Of a DNA stretch of 64,000 nt, positions 27,980-37,007 are shown in pieces (the first letter of the stretch is position 1; each line of letters starts with the position of its first letter). The position numbers and the translations under genes were made by a program. The notes beneath the pieces were generated by a model. That model did no database searches, had not been told where the DNA came from, and saw only the letters and a program-made list of their open reading frames with translations. The DNA is taken from the NCBI RefSeq assembly GCF_900101075.1, contig NZ_FNFY01000001.1, positions 62,001 through 126,000 of the forward strand, written 5' to 3'. The stretch is from Lacicoccus qingdaonensis. GTDB lineage: Bacteria > Bacillota > Bacilli > Staphylococcales > Salinicoccaceae.

Positions 27980-28759
27980 GTGAAGGAAATTTTTCAACAC
28001 TTCAGACCAGAAGAAAAAGAGACGATCATCAAACTGAACAGCCGCTTTGAAATTGCGGAAAGGGATTATTACCCTGTGCTCCTCGATTTCCTTGACCCGA
28101 GGGAGCAGAGTATTGTACGGAGCCTGTCCGGCTATTATCCGGAGCTGAAAATAGAATTTTACGGCGGCGGTGAATCGCGTGAGCGGATGCGCGCCATGCT
28201 CATACCTGAAATGCTGGAAGTTTCAAAGGACGATTTCGAAGTGATGGTGCTCGAACTGGATTATCCCCGGAAATTTGTAAATCTGGACCACCGGAATATA
28301 CTGGGGGCAATCATGAGTGTCGGCCTGGACAGAAATCTGATCGGCGATATCGTCATCGGTGAAACGATACAATTTGCGATCGCAAAGCCTTATTTTCATA
28401 TTTTTGAAATGGAGCTTACGACGATAAAAAATGCTCCGGTCATTTTGAATGAAGTGCCGCATGCAGAATTTATCGATAATGTCGATGATGGTGTGCCACA
28501 GACGATTCTGATTTCAAGTTTCAGGCTGGACACCGTGACTGGCGAGCTTTTAAAAGAGGGCAGGTCAAAATCGAAAAACAGAATCGAGAAAGGCAAAGTG
28601 AAGGTCAATCACACGGCCGTCGTGAATCCGGCTTTCATTCTCGAGGAAGACGACGTCGTATCGGTCCGTCATTTCGGACGGTATAAAATCGATGAGATGT
28701 TACATGAAACGAAAAAAGGGAAATACAGAGTCAAAGCGAAAGTTTATAAAAGTAAATAA
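27980..28759 (+). CDS. S4-domain RNA-binding protein YlmH (RqcP)
   Basis: 259-residue protein with a C-terminal S4 RNA-binding domain (about 182-245, LLKEGRSKSKNRIEKGKVKVNH). In B. subtilis YlmH can take part in ribosome-associated quality control alongside RqcH, whose gene is at 48.2 kb here. The start is GTG at 27980 after AAGGAG. Gene order sepF-yggT-ylmH-divIVA is conserved. Confidence 0.9.
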   Translation: MKEIFQHFRPEEKETIIKLNSRFEIAERDYYPVLLDFLDPREQSIVRSLSGYYPELKIEFYGGGESRERMRAMLIPEMLEVSKDDFEVMVLELDYPRKFVNLDHRNILGAIMSVGLDRNLIGDIVIGETIQFAIAKPYFHIFEMELTTIKNAPVILNEVPHAEFIDNVDDGVPQTILISSFRLDTVTGELLKEGRSKSKNRIEKGKVKVNHTAVVNPAFILEEDDVVSVRHFGRYKIDEMLHETKKGKYRVKAKVYKSK

Positions 28760-28783
28760 AAGGTCAAATAAGAGGTGAAAAAT

Positions 28784-29302
28784 ATGGAAGCGAGTGAAAG
28801 GACGGACAAAAAGTTCGCAACGGTCTACCGCGGTCTCGATGAAAAAGAAGTGAGAAACCATCTGAGAAAGATCGAAGAGGAAATTGAAGAACGTGACAGA
28901 AAGATTGCCCAGCTGGAAGAGATGCTGAACGAGCGTGACGAAAATCTGAACAGTTTCAGAACTGTCGAAACCAGCATCAATGAAGCGATACTGACCGCAC
29001 AGAGAGCAGGCGATGATACTAAGAAGGCCGCTCAGGAACGTGCGGATGAGATTATCAGAAGTGCCGAAGCGGAACGGGATATCATCATTGATAAAGCGTT
29101 GAACCAGGCACGTCATATCGGCAGCCAGACTGAAGATATGAAACGTCAGTCGAAAGTTTTCAGGGCACGTTTCAAAATGCTTGTACAGGCGCAGCTTGAC
29201 CTTCTGCAGTCGGATGACTGGGATTATCTGCTCGATTATGACATGGATAATGAGGACAAAGTCCGTGACATTGAAAACGAGTATGGAAATAATGAAGAGT
29301 AA
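28784..29302 (+). CDS. divIVA: Cell division protein DivIVA
   Basis: Coiled-coil scaffold that recognises curved membrane. The 172 residues begin with a membrane-targeting domain; KFATVYRGLDEKEVRNHLRKI aligns with FTRGFRGYDEDEVNEFLDQV of B. subtilis, but the preceding residues and the exposed FTR tip differ. A long coiled coil follows (about 34-140) and an acidic tail. ATG 28784 follows AGAGGTG; an upstream in-frame GTG overlaps that site. Identity rests on the aligned motif, coiled coil and place before ileS. Confidence 0.9.
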   Translation: MEASERTDKKFATVYRGLDEKEVRNHLRKIEEEIEERDRKIAQLEEMLNERDENLNSFRTVETSINEAILTAQRAGDDTKKAAQERADEIIRSAEAERDIIIDKALNQARHIGSQTEDMKRQSKVFRARFKMLVQAQLDLLQSDDWDYLLDYDMDNEDKVRDIENEYGNNEE

Positions 29303-29305
29303 ATA

Positions 29306-29334
29306 TTGACTAAACATGATTATTTTAGCATAAT
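29306..29334 (+). promoter_or_regulatory. Promoter of the ileS T-box transcript
   Basis: TTGACT (29306-29311) and CATAAT (29329-29334) lie 17 bases apart, directly before the T-box leader. Confidence 0.7.
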
Positions 29335-29339
29335 ATATA

Positions 29340-29530
29340 TATTGTTAGACACGCAGAATGTGAGATATTTTAAAGCGACCGGAAGATGGTGAGAGTTCCG
29401 GAATCACAGCATTTTGATATCACTAATGATTGATGATGGATACTATTAAGACGAGATGGCTCTGACTGGGAGTCAATAAGGGTGGTACCGCGGAATTTTT
29501 CGCCCCTGTTGATTCAGTTAGAGTTTTTTT
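29340..29530 (+). promoter_or_regulatory. T-box leader, isoleucine specific
   Basis: The T-box sequence AGGGTGGTACCGCGG is at 29479-29493. It is followed by a terminator whose arms (CTCTGACTG and GAGTCAA region against TTGATTC and CAGTTAGAG) end in a T run at 29524-29530. Upstream, the stem I apical hairpin CCGGAA/TTCCGG is visible, and ATC followed by A at 29419-29421 is the likely isoleucine specifier codon. Uncharged tRNA-Ile would stabilise the antiterminator and let ileS be transcribed. Confidence 0.92.
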
Positions 29531-29566
29531 ATTTTAAAATAAACTATTGAAACGGGAGAGTAGAGA

Positions 29567-32308
29567 ATGGATTATAAAGATACGTTACTGATGCCGAAAA
29601 CAAAATTCAAGATGCGTGGCGGCCTGATCAACAAAGAGCCTAAAATGCAGGAAGAATGGCGTGAAATGGATTTATATGAAAAGAAGCTGAAGCAGAACGA
29701 AGGCAATACGCCGTATGTTCTGCATGACGGTCCGCCGTATGCGAACGGCGCGCTTCATATGGGTCACGCGCTGAACAAGATCATCAAAGATATCATCATC
29801 CGCAACAAGCAGATGCAGGGCTACTATGCACCTTACGTGCCGGGCTGGGATACACACGGTCTGCCGATCGAGCAGGCACTGACGAACAAAGGTGTCGACC
29901 GCAGATCAATGTCCGATTTAGAGTTTAGAAAAAAATGTCTTGAGTTTGCTTATTCACAAATAGACTTGCAACGAGAAGAATTTAAACGAATGGGTATTGA
30001 TGGTATGTGGGATGATCCCTATCTCACTTCTAAACCAAGCTATGAAGCAGCTCAGATCAGAGTGCTTAAAGACATGGTAGATAAAGGGTTGATTTATCGT
30101 GGTAAAAAACCTATACATTGGTCTCCTGTCAGTGAATCTTCATTGGCGGAGGCAGAACTTGAATATAAAGACAAAAGATCACCTTCTATTTATGTATCTT
30201 TTAAAGTAAAAGATGGTAAAGAAGTGTTCGATGCGAATGTTAATCTAGTTATTTGGACTACAACGCCTTGGACAATACCAGCAAACTTAGCAATTGCTGT
30301 ACATCCGAACCTGAATTATGTGCAGTTCAATTATGAAAATGAAGAGTATGTTATTGTTGAAGACTTACTTGACACTTTTTGTGAAGAGGTAGGTTTTGAT
30401 AAAGAGAAAGTAGTGAGAACTAAAGAGATAAAAGGTGCAAACTTAGAATATGTCACTGCATCTCATCCTCTATTCGACAGAGAAAGTCTAGTCGTCTTAG
30501 GTGACCATGTGACGACTGAATCTGGTACAGGTCTAGTGCATACAGCACCTGGTCACGGTGATGATGACTATTTAATAGGAAGAGAGTATAAATTGGATAT
30601 TTTGAGTCCAGTTGATGATAAAGGTATGTTTACTCACGAAGCCGGTAAATATGAAGGATTATTCTATGATGATGCCAACAAAGTCATTACTGAAGATCTT
30701 AATGAAGCGGGTGCGCTATTAAAACTTAATTTCTATACGCACTCATTCCCTCATGACTGGCGTTCCAAGACACCTGTAATTTTCCGTGCGACCCCTCAAT
30801 GGTTTGCATCAGTAGACAATATTAAAGAAGATGTGTTATCAGCTATCATGGATACAAAATTCCAGGTCGAGTGGAATAAGAAGCGCATGTATAACATGAT
30901 CAAAAACCGCGGTGACTGGGTCATTTCACGCCAGCGTGTATGGGGGGTGCCTCTGCCTTTCTTTTTCGCAGAAAATGGAGATGCAATTGTAGATGTCGAT
31001 GTAATTGAGCATGTAGCTCAATTAGTCGAGAAGCATGGAACTAATATTTGGTTTGAATGGGAAACAGAAGATCTACTTCCTGAAGGCTATACGCACCCGG
31101 GTTCACCGGACGGCAAGTTCACTAAAGAGACGGACATCATGGACGTATGGTTCGACTCCGGTTCGACGCACCGCGGTGTGCTCGATTACCGTGATTATCT
31201 GACATATCCGGCGGATCTTTACTTTGAAGGGTCGGACCAGTACAGAGGCTGGTTCAACTCGTCGATCATCACAAGTGTTGCGACAAAAGGCCACTCGCCG
31301 TATAAAGAGCTTTTAAGCCACGGATTCGTCATGGACGGAAAAGGCAAGAAGATGTCGAAGTCACTCGGCAACGTCATTCTGCCTGAAAAAGTAATGAAGC
31401 AGATGGGTGCGGATATCATCCGCCTGTGGGTCATGTCTTCGGACTTTGAAGAGGACGTGAGAATTTCCGACGATATTCTTAAACAGGTGTCGGAAGTGTA
31501 CCGTAAGATCCGTAACACGTTCCGTTTCATGCTGGGTAACGTGGCGGACTTCAATCCGGCGGAAGATGCGGTCGCCTACGAAGATCTGTATGAAATCGAC
31601 CAATTCATGTACCAGAGATTCAATGAAGTCATCAACATGGTGCGTGACTGCTACGAGCGATATGACTATGTGACGGTGTATCAGTCACTTCAGAACTTCA
31701 TCAACGTCGACTTGTCCAACTTCTATCTGGACTACGGCAAAGACATCCTTTATATCGAAAAAGAGGATGCTTCAATCCGCCGCAGCATGCAGACGGTGCT
31801 TTACAAAATACTGACCGATCTGAATAAACTGTTGGCGCCGATTCTTGTGCATACGACCGAGGAGATCTATCAGCATACTCCGCATACAGAAAAAGAGAGC
31901 GTGCATCTGGAGTATCTGCCTGAAGTTGCAGAAGTGGATACTGAACTCGTAGGGAAATGGCAGTACTTCCTGAAAGTGCGTGATGATGTATACCGTGCAC
32001 TTGAAGTGGCGCGTAATGAAAAAGTGATCGGCAAATCGCTGGAAGCGAAAGTATATGTGACAGAGCCGGAAGAAATGAAATTCGAAGACCTGCACGGCAA
32101 TCTGGAACAGTTATTCATCGTTTCACAGGTGGAAGTCGTGGACAGTCTCGAGGACGGCACTGAATATGATACTGTGACGGTCAAAGTTGAACATGCAGAA
32201 GGCGAACGCTGTGAGCGCTGCTGGAACTTCTCCACTGCAGAGAGTCTGACGAGCGGTGAAGATGATATCTGCCCAAGATGCCGCACTGTCGTTGATTCGT
32301 TAGCGTAG
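29567..32308 (+). CDS. ileS: Isoleucyl-tRNA synthetase, mosaic gene
   Basis: Charges tRNA-Ile. The 913-residue class I enzyme has HMGH in [14 protein letters not shown], the CP1 editing domain in the middle, KMSKS in GKKMSKSLG and a C-terminal zinc site (CERC and CPRC). Codons ~115-507 (29908-31085) are AT-rich (lines of 33-38% GC) while both flanks are about 57% GC, with one 58% stretch at 30901-30960. This suggests that a segment was replaced by recombination with a lower-GC relative. The frame is intact. Both valines linked to mupirocin resistance when mutated (GFVMD and DVRIS) are wild type. Confidence 0.97.
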   Translation: MDYKDTLLMPKTKFKMRGGLINKEPKMQEEWREMDLYEKKLKQNEGNTPYVLHDGPPYANGALHMGHALNKIIKDIIIRNKQMQGYYAPYVPGWDTHGLPIEQALTNKGVDRRSMSDLEFRKKCLEFAYSQIDLQREEFKRMGIDGMWDDPYLTSKPSYEAAQIRVLKDMVDKGLIYRGKKPIHWSPVSESSLAEAELEYKDKRSPSIYVSFKVKDGKEVFDANVNLVIWTTTPWTIPANLAIAVHPNLNYVQFNYENEEYVIVEDLLDTFCEEVGFDKEKVVRTKEIKGANLEYVTASHPLFDRESLVVLGDHVTTESGTGLVHTAPGHGDDDYLIGREYKLDILSPVDDKGMFTHEAGKYEGLFYDDANKVITEDLNEAGALLKLNFYTHSFPHDWRSKTPVIFRATPQWFASVDNIKEDVLSAIMDTKFQVEWNKKRMYNMIKNRGDWVISRQRVWGVPLPFFFAENGDAIVDVDVIEHVAQLVEKHGTNIWFEWETEDLLPEGYTHPGSPDGKFTKETDIMDVWFDSGSTHRGVLDYRDYLTYPADLYFEGSDQYRGWFNSSIITSVATKGHSPYKELLSHGFVMDGKGKKMSKSLGNVILPEKVMKQMGADIIRLWVMSSDFEEDVRISDDILKQVSEVYRKIRNTFRFMLGNVADFNPAEDAVAYEDLYEIDQFMYQRFNEVINMVRDCYERYDYVTVYQSLQNFINVDLSNFYLDYGKDILYIEKEDASIRRSMQTVLYKILTDLNKLLAPILVHTTEEIYQHTPHTEKESVHLEYLPEVAEVDTELVGKWQYFLKVRDDVYRALEVARNEKVIGKSLEAKVYVTEPEEMKFEDLHGNLEQLFIVSQVEVVDSLEDGTEYDTVTVKVEHAEGERCERCWNFSTAESLTSGEDDICPRCRTVVDSLA

Positions 32309-32316
32309 GTGTCATC

Positions 32317-32817
32317 ATGAAAAAATATAGAATTGCACCGATGGTCATCATCGGTGCAGTCATTCTAATCATCGATCAGATCACCAAATTTCTTGTTGTG
32401 GAGAATATGGAAATCGGCCAGTCCATCCCGCTGCTCGGTGAATTTCTGCAGCTGACTTCCCACCGCAATTCAGGCGCTGCCTGGGGCATGTTCCAGGGTC
32501 AGATGTTTTTCTTCTACATCGTAACGGTCGTCGTCGTCGCACTGCTTCTGTACATTTATAAAAAAGAGGCGAATGATAATTTTCTGATGCAGCTGTCGAT
32601 TACGATGCTGCTCGCCGGTGCGATCGGGAACTTTATTGACAGAATCCTTTTCCAGCAGGTCGTGGATTTTGTGGATGTCCTGATTTTCGGCTATGATTTC
32701 CCGATTTTCAACGTGGCGGACAGTGCACTGACGATTGGTGTCGTACTGATGCTGATCGAGTTTTTCTTCACAGGACGGAGTGATGATAATGAACGAAATA
32801 ACAGTAGGCAAAAGTAA
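32317..32817 (+). CDS. lspA: Lipoprotein signal peptidase (signal peptidase II)
   Basis: Removes signal peptides from diacylglyceryl lipoproteins such as CtaC. The 166-residue protein has four membrane helices and the conserved residues Asp20, Asn105/Asp108 (NFIDR) and Asn132/Asp135 (FNVADS), matching the catalytic pattern of B. subtilis LspA. It starts eight bases after ileS and overlaps rluD. Confidence 0.96.
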   Translation: MKKYRIAPMVIIGAVILIIDQITKFLVVENMEIGQSIPLLGEFLQLTSHRNSGAAWGMFQGQMFFFYIVTVVVVALLLYIYKKEANDNFLMQLSITMLLAGAIGNFIDRILFQQVVDFVDVLIFGYDFPIFNVADSALTIGVVLMLIEFFFTGRSDDNERNNSRQK

Positions 32818-33697
32818 TGAAGGTGAACGGCTCGACCGGTTTTTGAGCACGGTCGTACCGGACTCTTCGAGAAGTGATATACAGGGCCGCATCAAAGACG
32901 GCATCGTCACGGTGAACGGCGGACAGGTGAAGCCGAATTATAAAATAAAGGCCGATGATGAGATTGTCATCCGGGAACGCGAGCTCATCGAAGCCGACAT
33001 CGAAGCGGAAAACCTGAACCTGGACATCGTCTATGAGGACTCTGATGTCGCGGTCGTCTACAAACCGAAAGGGATGGTCGTCCACCCGTCTGCCGGCCAT
33101 TACGGCGGCACGCTGGTGAACGGCCTGATGTATCAGCTGGATGAACTGTCCGGCATCAACGGCGAGCTGCGTCCCGGCATCGTCCACCGTATCGATAAGG
33201 ATACGAGCGGACTGCTGATGGTCGCAAAGCACGACGTCGCCCACCGGCACCTTGTGGAACAGCTCGTGGATAAAAGTGTGACAAGGAAGTACACTGCATT
33301 CGTCCACGGTGTCATTCCACATGACAAAGGCACTGTCGACGCTCCGATCGGACGCAATCCGAAAGAACGTCAGGAAATGGCGGTCGTGGATGACGGCAAA
33401 GATGCCGTGACACACTTCAACGTTCTGGAACGGTTCAAGGACTATACACTCGTCGAGTGTATTCTGGAAACCGGCAGAACCCACCAGATCCGTGTCCATA
33501 TGAAGTACATCGGATACCCCCTCGTCGGCGATCCGAAATACGGCCAGAGGAAAACGATGGACACCGGCGGCCAGATGCTGCATGCAGGCACCGTCGGATT
33601 CACACATCCCGGGAACGGTGAACGCCTCGAGTTCAAGACAGGACTGCCGGATTACTTTGAAGAGATCCTGGAAGACTTGCGAATGAGAGAGAAATAG
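32789..33697 (+). CDS. RluD-type 23S rRNA pseudouridine synthase (YlyB)
   Basis: 302-residue pseudouridine synthase with an N-terminal S4 domain (about 12-60, RLDRFLSTVVPDSSRSDIQG) and a catalytic domain with HRIDKDTSGLLMVAK carrying the active-site Asp. GGAGTG before 32789 supports this ATG; other in-frame starts lie at 32780 and 32783. It overlaps lspA by 29 bases, as ylyB follows lspA in Bacillus. The exact rRNA position modified is not certain from sequence. Confidence 0.93.
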   Translation: MNEITVGKSNEGERLDRFLSTVVPDSSRSDIQGRIKDGIVTVNGGQVKPNYKIKADDEIVIRERELIEADIEAENLNLDIVYEDSDVAVVYKPKGMVVHPSAGHYGGTLVNGLMYQLDELSGINGELRPGIVHRIDKDTSGLLMVAKHDVAHRHLVEQLVDKSVTRKYTAFVHGVIPHDKGTVDAPIGRNPKERQEMAVVDDGKDAVTHFNVLERFKDYTLVECILETGRTHQIRVHMKYIGYPLVGDPKYGQRKTMDTGGQMLHAGTVGFTHPGNGERLEFKTGLPDYFEEILEDLRMREK

Positions 33698-33718
33698 ATA
33701 TATGAGATTGACGGAGTG

Positions 33719-33755
33719 ACGCAAAATCCCTGACGGGGTTTTGCGTTTTTTTTTT
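33719..33755 (+). terminator. Terminator after rluD
   Basis: ACGCAAAATCCC (33719-33730) pairs with GGGGTTTTGCGT (33735-33746) with one G-U pair, followed by a run of nine or more T. Confidence 0.9.
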
Positions 33756-33835
33756 TGATGTTGTGAGGTGCTTGGGGGCGGGAGGTGTGAAGGTGACGGA
33801 GATTTTGATGATATCTAAGCGTTTTGGTCACCAAG

Positions 33836-33977
33836 GCTGCTCACTCACGCCGATTTCAAAGCTCAGGTGCAGGTTTCTTCCCGAGCTGCTCACTTAGCTC
33901 CGCTTTCCGGCTCAGGTGAGCAGGTTTCTTCCCGAGCTGCTCACTCAGCCTCATTTTCCGCCCCTAAGTGAGCAGCC
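33836..33977. repeat. Tandem ~50-bp repeat with internal inverted repeats
   Basis: Three related units start with GCTGCTCACT at 33836, 33885 and 33936 (spacing 49 and 51). A 26-base stretch is identical at 33869-33894 and 33920-33945. CTGCTCAC at the start of units 2 and 3 is matched by its complement GTGAGCAG at their ends (33917-33924 and 33968-33975), so each can form a hairpin. No coding potential was seen. The rest of the 581-base gap between rluD and pyrR holds the rluD terminator and the pyr leader. Confidence 0.75.
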
Positions 33978-34025
33978 TCCCACACCCACCATCCCCTAAA
34001 GTGTAAAACCTCTCTCCATTAATCC

Positions 34026-34054
34026 TTGACAATGTATTTCAACAGGGCTATGCT
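34026..34054 (+). promoter_or_regulatory. Promoter of the pyr operon
   Basis: Consensus TTGACA (34026-34031) and TATGCT (34049-34054) lie 17 bases apart, before the PyrR-responsive leader. Confidence 0.75.
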
Positions 34055-34089
34055 TATAAACAATACAAATGACAACCAAATATCATCAT

Positions 34090-34252
34090 TAATGTTTTTA
34101 AAACCGGTCCTGTGAGGCCGGGAAGGCATGATATAAACGAGGACAAGTCTGTCTGTTAACGCTACAAGTGTACCTGTGAGTCACGGTTTTAACAGCCAGT
34201 CTGTTTCAAGGGATACGTATATACTCATGCCGGCTGGCATGAGTATTTTTTT
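34090..34252 (+). promoter_or_regulatory. PyrR-binding attenuator leader
   Basis: TCCTGTGAGG at 34108-34117, flanked by CCGG/CCGG pairing, matches the PyrR-binding loop (UCCnGnGAGG). Downstream a terminator ACTCATGCC/GGCATGAGT (34223-34231 and 34236-34244) ends in a T run. By analogy with Bacillus, PyrR with UMP binds the loop, prevents the antiterminator and stops transcription; with low UMP the operon is read. Confidence 0.88.
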
Positions 34253-34278
34253 ATGAAATTAAATCGGAGGTCAGGGCA

Positions 34279-34803
34279 ATGAAACAACGCACGATTCTGG
34301 ATGAGGCGCAGATCAGCCGCTCGCTGACGCGGATGGCGCACGAAGTGCTGGAGCGGAACAAAGGTACTGAAAATATCATTCTTTTGGGAATAAAGACCCG
34401 CGGCGAATTTTTAGCGGACCGGCTGCAGGATAAGATCAGTCAGATCGAATCGGTCAAAGTGCCGACGGGGACGATTGATATCAGTAACTACAGGGATGAC
34501 AAAGCGGGCCGGACGGTGAATGACGAAGATATCATCATCGATTCAGATCTGAATGACAAGCATGTGGTGCTGGTTGACGACGTCCTCTTTACCGGCCGCA
34601 CCATCCGGGCGGCGATGGATGCCATACTGAACTCGGTGCGGCCGTCCAAAATTTCGCTCGCGGTGCTGATTGACCGCGGTCACCGGGAACTGCCGATACG
34701 CGCAGACTACGTCGGCAAAAACATTCCGACGGCGAAAGAGGAAAGCATCAACGTGGCACTTATGGAAGTGGATAACGAAAACGCAGTGACTCTGACGGAA
34801 TAG
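34279..34803 (+). CDS. pyrR: Bifunctional pyr operon regulator / uracil phosphoribosyltransferase
   Basis: 174-residue PyrR: binds attenuator RNA in response to UMP and has weak uracil phosphoribosyltransferase activity. The PRPP-binding motif [17 protein letters not shown] is at about residues 95-111. GGAGG precedes ATG 34279. A matching RNA target lies in the leader directly upstream. Confidence 0.97.
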   Translation: MKQRTILDEAQISRSLTRMAHEVLERNKGTENIILLGIKTRGEFLADRLQDKISQIESVKVPTGTIDISNYRDDKAGRTVNDEDIIIDSDLNDKHVVLVDDVLFTGRTIRAAMDAILNSVRPSKISLAVLIDRGHRELPIRADYVGKNIPTAKEESINVALMEVDNENAVTLTE

Positions 34804-34813
34804 GGGAAAAATC

Positions 34814-36133
34814 ATGAGAGAGAAACAACCTACAGACAGTCTTTACAAAAGAAGCTTCGAACCGAAACTTGATGTACATGAAAAGCCGAAATGGTCACAG
34901 TGGGCGCTGCTCAGTTCGCAGCACCTGTTCGCAATGTTCGGTGCGACGGTGCTTGTACCTTTCCTGACCGGGCTGCCGGTCAGTGCGGCACTGATTGCGA
35001 GCGGTATCGGAACGCTGTTATACATATGGATCACGAAAGGGCAGATTCCGGCGTATCTCGGCTCGAGTTTTGCATTCATCCTGCCGATCACAATCGCGCT
35101 CGGAGCGAACACATTGGGTGAGGTCCTGACCGCGCTGTTCTTCAGCGGCATTTTATACGTAGTGATCGGCCTCATCATCAAAGTTTTCGGCACCAACTGG
35201 CTCATCAGCCTGCTGCCCCCGATCGTCGTCGGACCGGTCATCATGGTCATCGGACTTGGGCTCGCCCCGGTCGCTGTGGACATGGCGATGTACACGGACT
35301 CGGGCAACCAGGAAGGCTACAGCCTGACCTTCATAGCAATCGCAGTCATCACACTGTTGATCACAATCGGCGCTTCGGTATTTTTAAAAGGTGTACTGTC
35401 ACTCATTCCGATCCTGATAGGGATTGTCGGCGGTTATATTACGGCAATGATTTTCGGAGTGGTGGACTTCACGCAGGTCAGGGAGACGGGATGGTTCGTC
35501 ATGCCGGATGTTCATCTGCCGGTCCTCTCCTATGAACCGGCCATCAATATCGGACTGTTCATCGTCATGCTGCCGATCGTTTTCGTGACGGTGTCCGAGC
35601 ATATCGGCCATCAGGTCGTCATCAATAAGATTGTCGGCCGGGACTTTTTCAAGAAACCCGGACTGCACAGGTCGTTGATCGGTGACGGTGCTGCGACGAT
35701 GTTCGCCAGCCTGATCGGCGGTCCGCCGACAACGACTTACGGTGAGAACATTGGCGTGCTGGCGATTACGAGGGTGTTCAGCATATGGGTCATCGGCGGC
35801 GCTGCCGTATTTGCAGTCATACTCGGATTTGTCGGGAAGTTCACAGCACTGGTCCAGTCGATTCCTTCGCCTGTAATGGGCGGTGTATCGATACTGCTTT
35901 TTGGCATCATCGCAGCAAGCGGCCTCAGAATACTGATTGATGCACAGACTGACCTGGATAATAAAAGAAATCTCGTTATCGCATCGGTCATTCTTGTTAT
36001 AGGAATCGGCAAGGCACACCTGGACTTCATGATCGGGGACATTCCGTTCAATCTGGAAGGCATGGCGCTCGCAGCACTTGCAGGTATCGTACTAAACGCA
36101 GTATTACCGAAGGAGGAAGCGGTTAATGGATGA
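34814..36133 (+). CDS. pyrP: Uracil permease
   Basis: 439-residue uracil:proton symporter of the NCS2 (nucleobase-ascorbate) family with about 12-14 membrane helices. Family motifs include [16 protein letters not shown] and the NCS2 signature around [19 protein letters not shown]. It lies ten bases after pyrR and overlaps pyrB by eight bases, so there is no room for the internal attenuators present around pyrP in B. subtilis. Confidence 0.96.
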   Translation: MREKQPTDSLYKRSFEPKLDVHEKPKWSQWALLSSQHLFAMFGATVLVPFLTGLPVSAALIASGIGTLLYIWITKGQIPAYLGSSFAFILPITIALGANTLGEVLTALFFSGILYVVIGLIIKVFGTNWLISLLPPIVVGPVIMVIGLGLAPVAVDMAMYTDSGNQEGYSLTFIAIAVITLLITIGASVFLKGVLSLIPILIGIVGGYITAMIFGVVDFTQVRETGWFVMPDVHLPVLSYEPAINIGLFIVMLPIVFVTVSEHIGHQVVINKIVGRDFFKKPGLHRSLIGDGAATMFASLIGGPPTTTYGENIGVLAITRVFSIWVIGGAAVFAVILGFVGKFTALVQSIPSPVMGGVSILLFGIIAASGLRILIDAQTDLDNKRNLVIASVILVIGIGKAHLDFMIGDIPFNLEGMALAALAGIVLNAVLPKEEAVNG

Positions 36134-37007
36134 TCTATTGACAGTGGAGTCGCTCACCGACTCTGAAATCATGACACTGATTAAACGTGCACTGACTTTT
36201 AAGCAGGGGGAAATGCCGGAAAAGTTCCGGGACAAGACCGTCGTCAACTTGTTTTTTGAAAACTCGACACGGACACGGCTGAGTTTTGAAATGGCGGAGT
36301 TCAGGCTGGGAATACATGCAATTCCTTTCGATGCGGATACAAGTTCCGTACAAAAAGGTGAAAGCCTCTATGATACGTGCAGGACGCTTGAAGCGATCGG
36401 CGCCGATGTGCTGGTCATACGGCACGGGGACAACCGCTATTTCGATACACTGGAAAATATCAGTGTACCCATCGTCAACGGCGGTGACGGCAGCGGCTCG
36501 CATCCGACGCAGTGCCTCCTCGACCTGATGACGATATATGAAAACTTCGGAAGGTTCGAAGGGCTGAAAGTGGCGATCTCCGGAGATATTTTCCACTCGA
36601 GAGTTGCCCACAGCAATTTTCAGGCGCTCTCCCGCCTGGGGGCAGAAGTTTATTTTTCAGGGCCGAAAGACTGGCAGGATCCGGGATATGAAGATGCATA
36701 TATGGATTTCGATGAGGCGGTTGAGACGTGTGATGTCATCATGCTTCTCCGGGTGCAGCATGAGCGGCACTTCGTCCAGATGACATTTTCAAAAGAAGGG
36801 TACAATGAGGAATACGGGCTGAATATGGCGCGTTATGAAAAGATGAAGGAGGATGCGATCATCATGCATCCGGCGCCGATGAACCGGGATGTGGAAATTT
36901 CGTCCGAACTGGTCGAGGCGGGTAAGAGCAGAATTTTCAACCAGATGGAAAACGGTGTATATATGCGTATGAGTATTTTGGAAAATATTTTAAAGGAGAG
37001 ACAATAA
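36126..37007 (+). CDS. pyrB: Aspartate carbamoyltransferase
   Basis: Joins carbamoyl phosphate and aspartate, the first committed step of pyrimidine synthesis. The 293-residue protein has the carbamoyl-phosphate loop [16 protein letters not shown] and the aspartate-binding [15 protein letters not shown] precedes ATG 36126. The stop shares one base with the pyrC start. Confidence 0.97.
   Translation: MDDLLTVESLTDSEIMTLIKRALTFKQGEMPEKFRDKTVVNLFFENSTRTRLSFEMAEFRLGIHAIPFDADTSSVQKGESLYDTCRTLEAIGADVLVIRHGDNRYFDTLENISVPIVNGGDGSGSHPTQCLLDLMTIYENFGRFEGLKVAISGDIFHSRVAHSNFQALSRLGAEVYFSGPKDWQDPGYEDAYMDFDEAVETCDVIMLLRVQHERHFVQMTFSKEGYNEEYGLNMARYEKMKEDAIIMHPAPMNRDVEISSELVEAGKSRIFNQMENGVYMRMSILENILKERQ

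Noticed and set aside
29567-32308. Mupirocin resistance in the mosaic ileS
   Set aside because: The two valines altered in low-level resistant S. aureus (V588 in GFVMD, V631 in DVRIS) are unchanged, and they lie outside the AT-rich segment.
32768-33724. Long open frame antisense to rluD (318 codons, minus strand)
   Set aside because: It mirrors the rluD coding frame, has Cys/His/Phe-rich composition without any recognisable motif and no ribosome-binding site; an artefact of codon bias.
33836-33977. Possible CRISPR-like array
   Set aside because: Units follow each other without unique spacers of constant length, only three copies exist and no cas genes are near.
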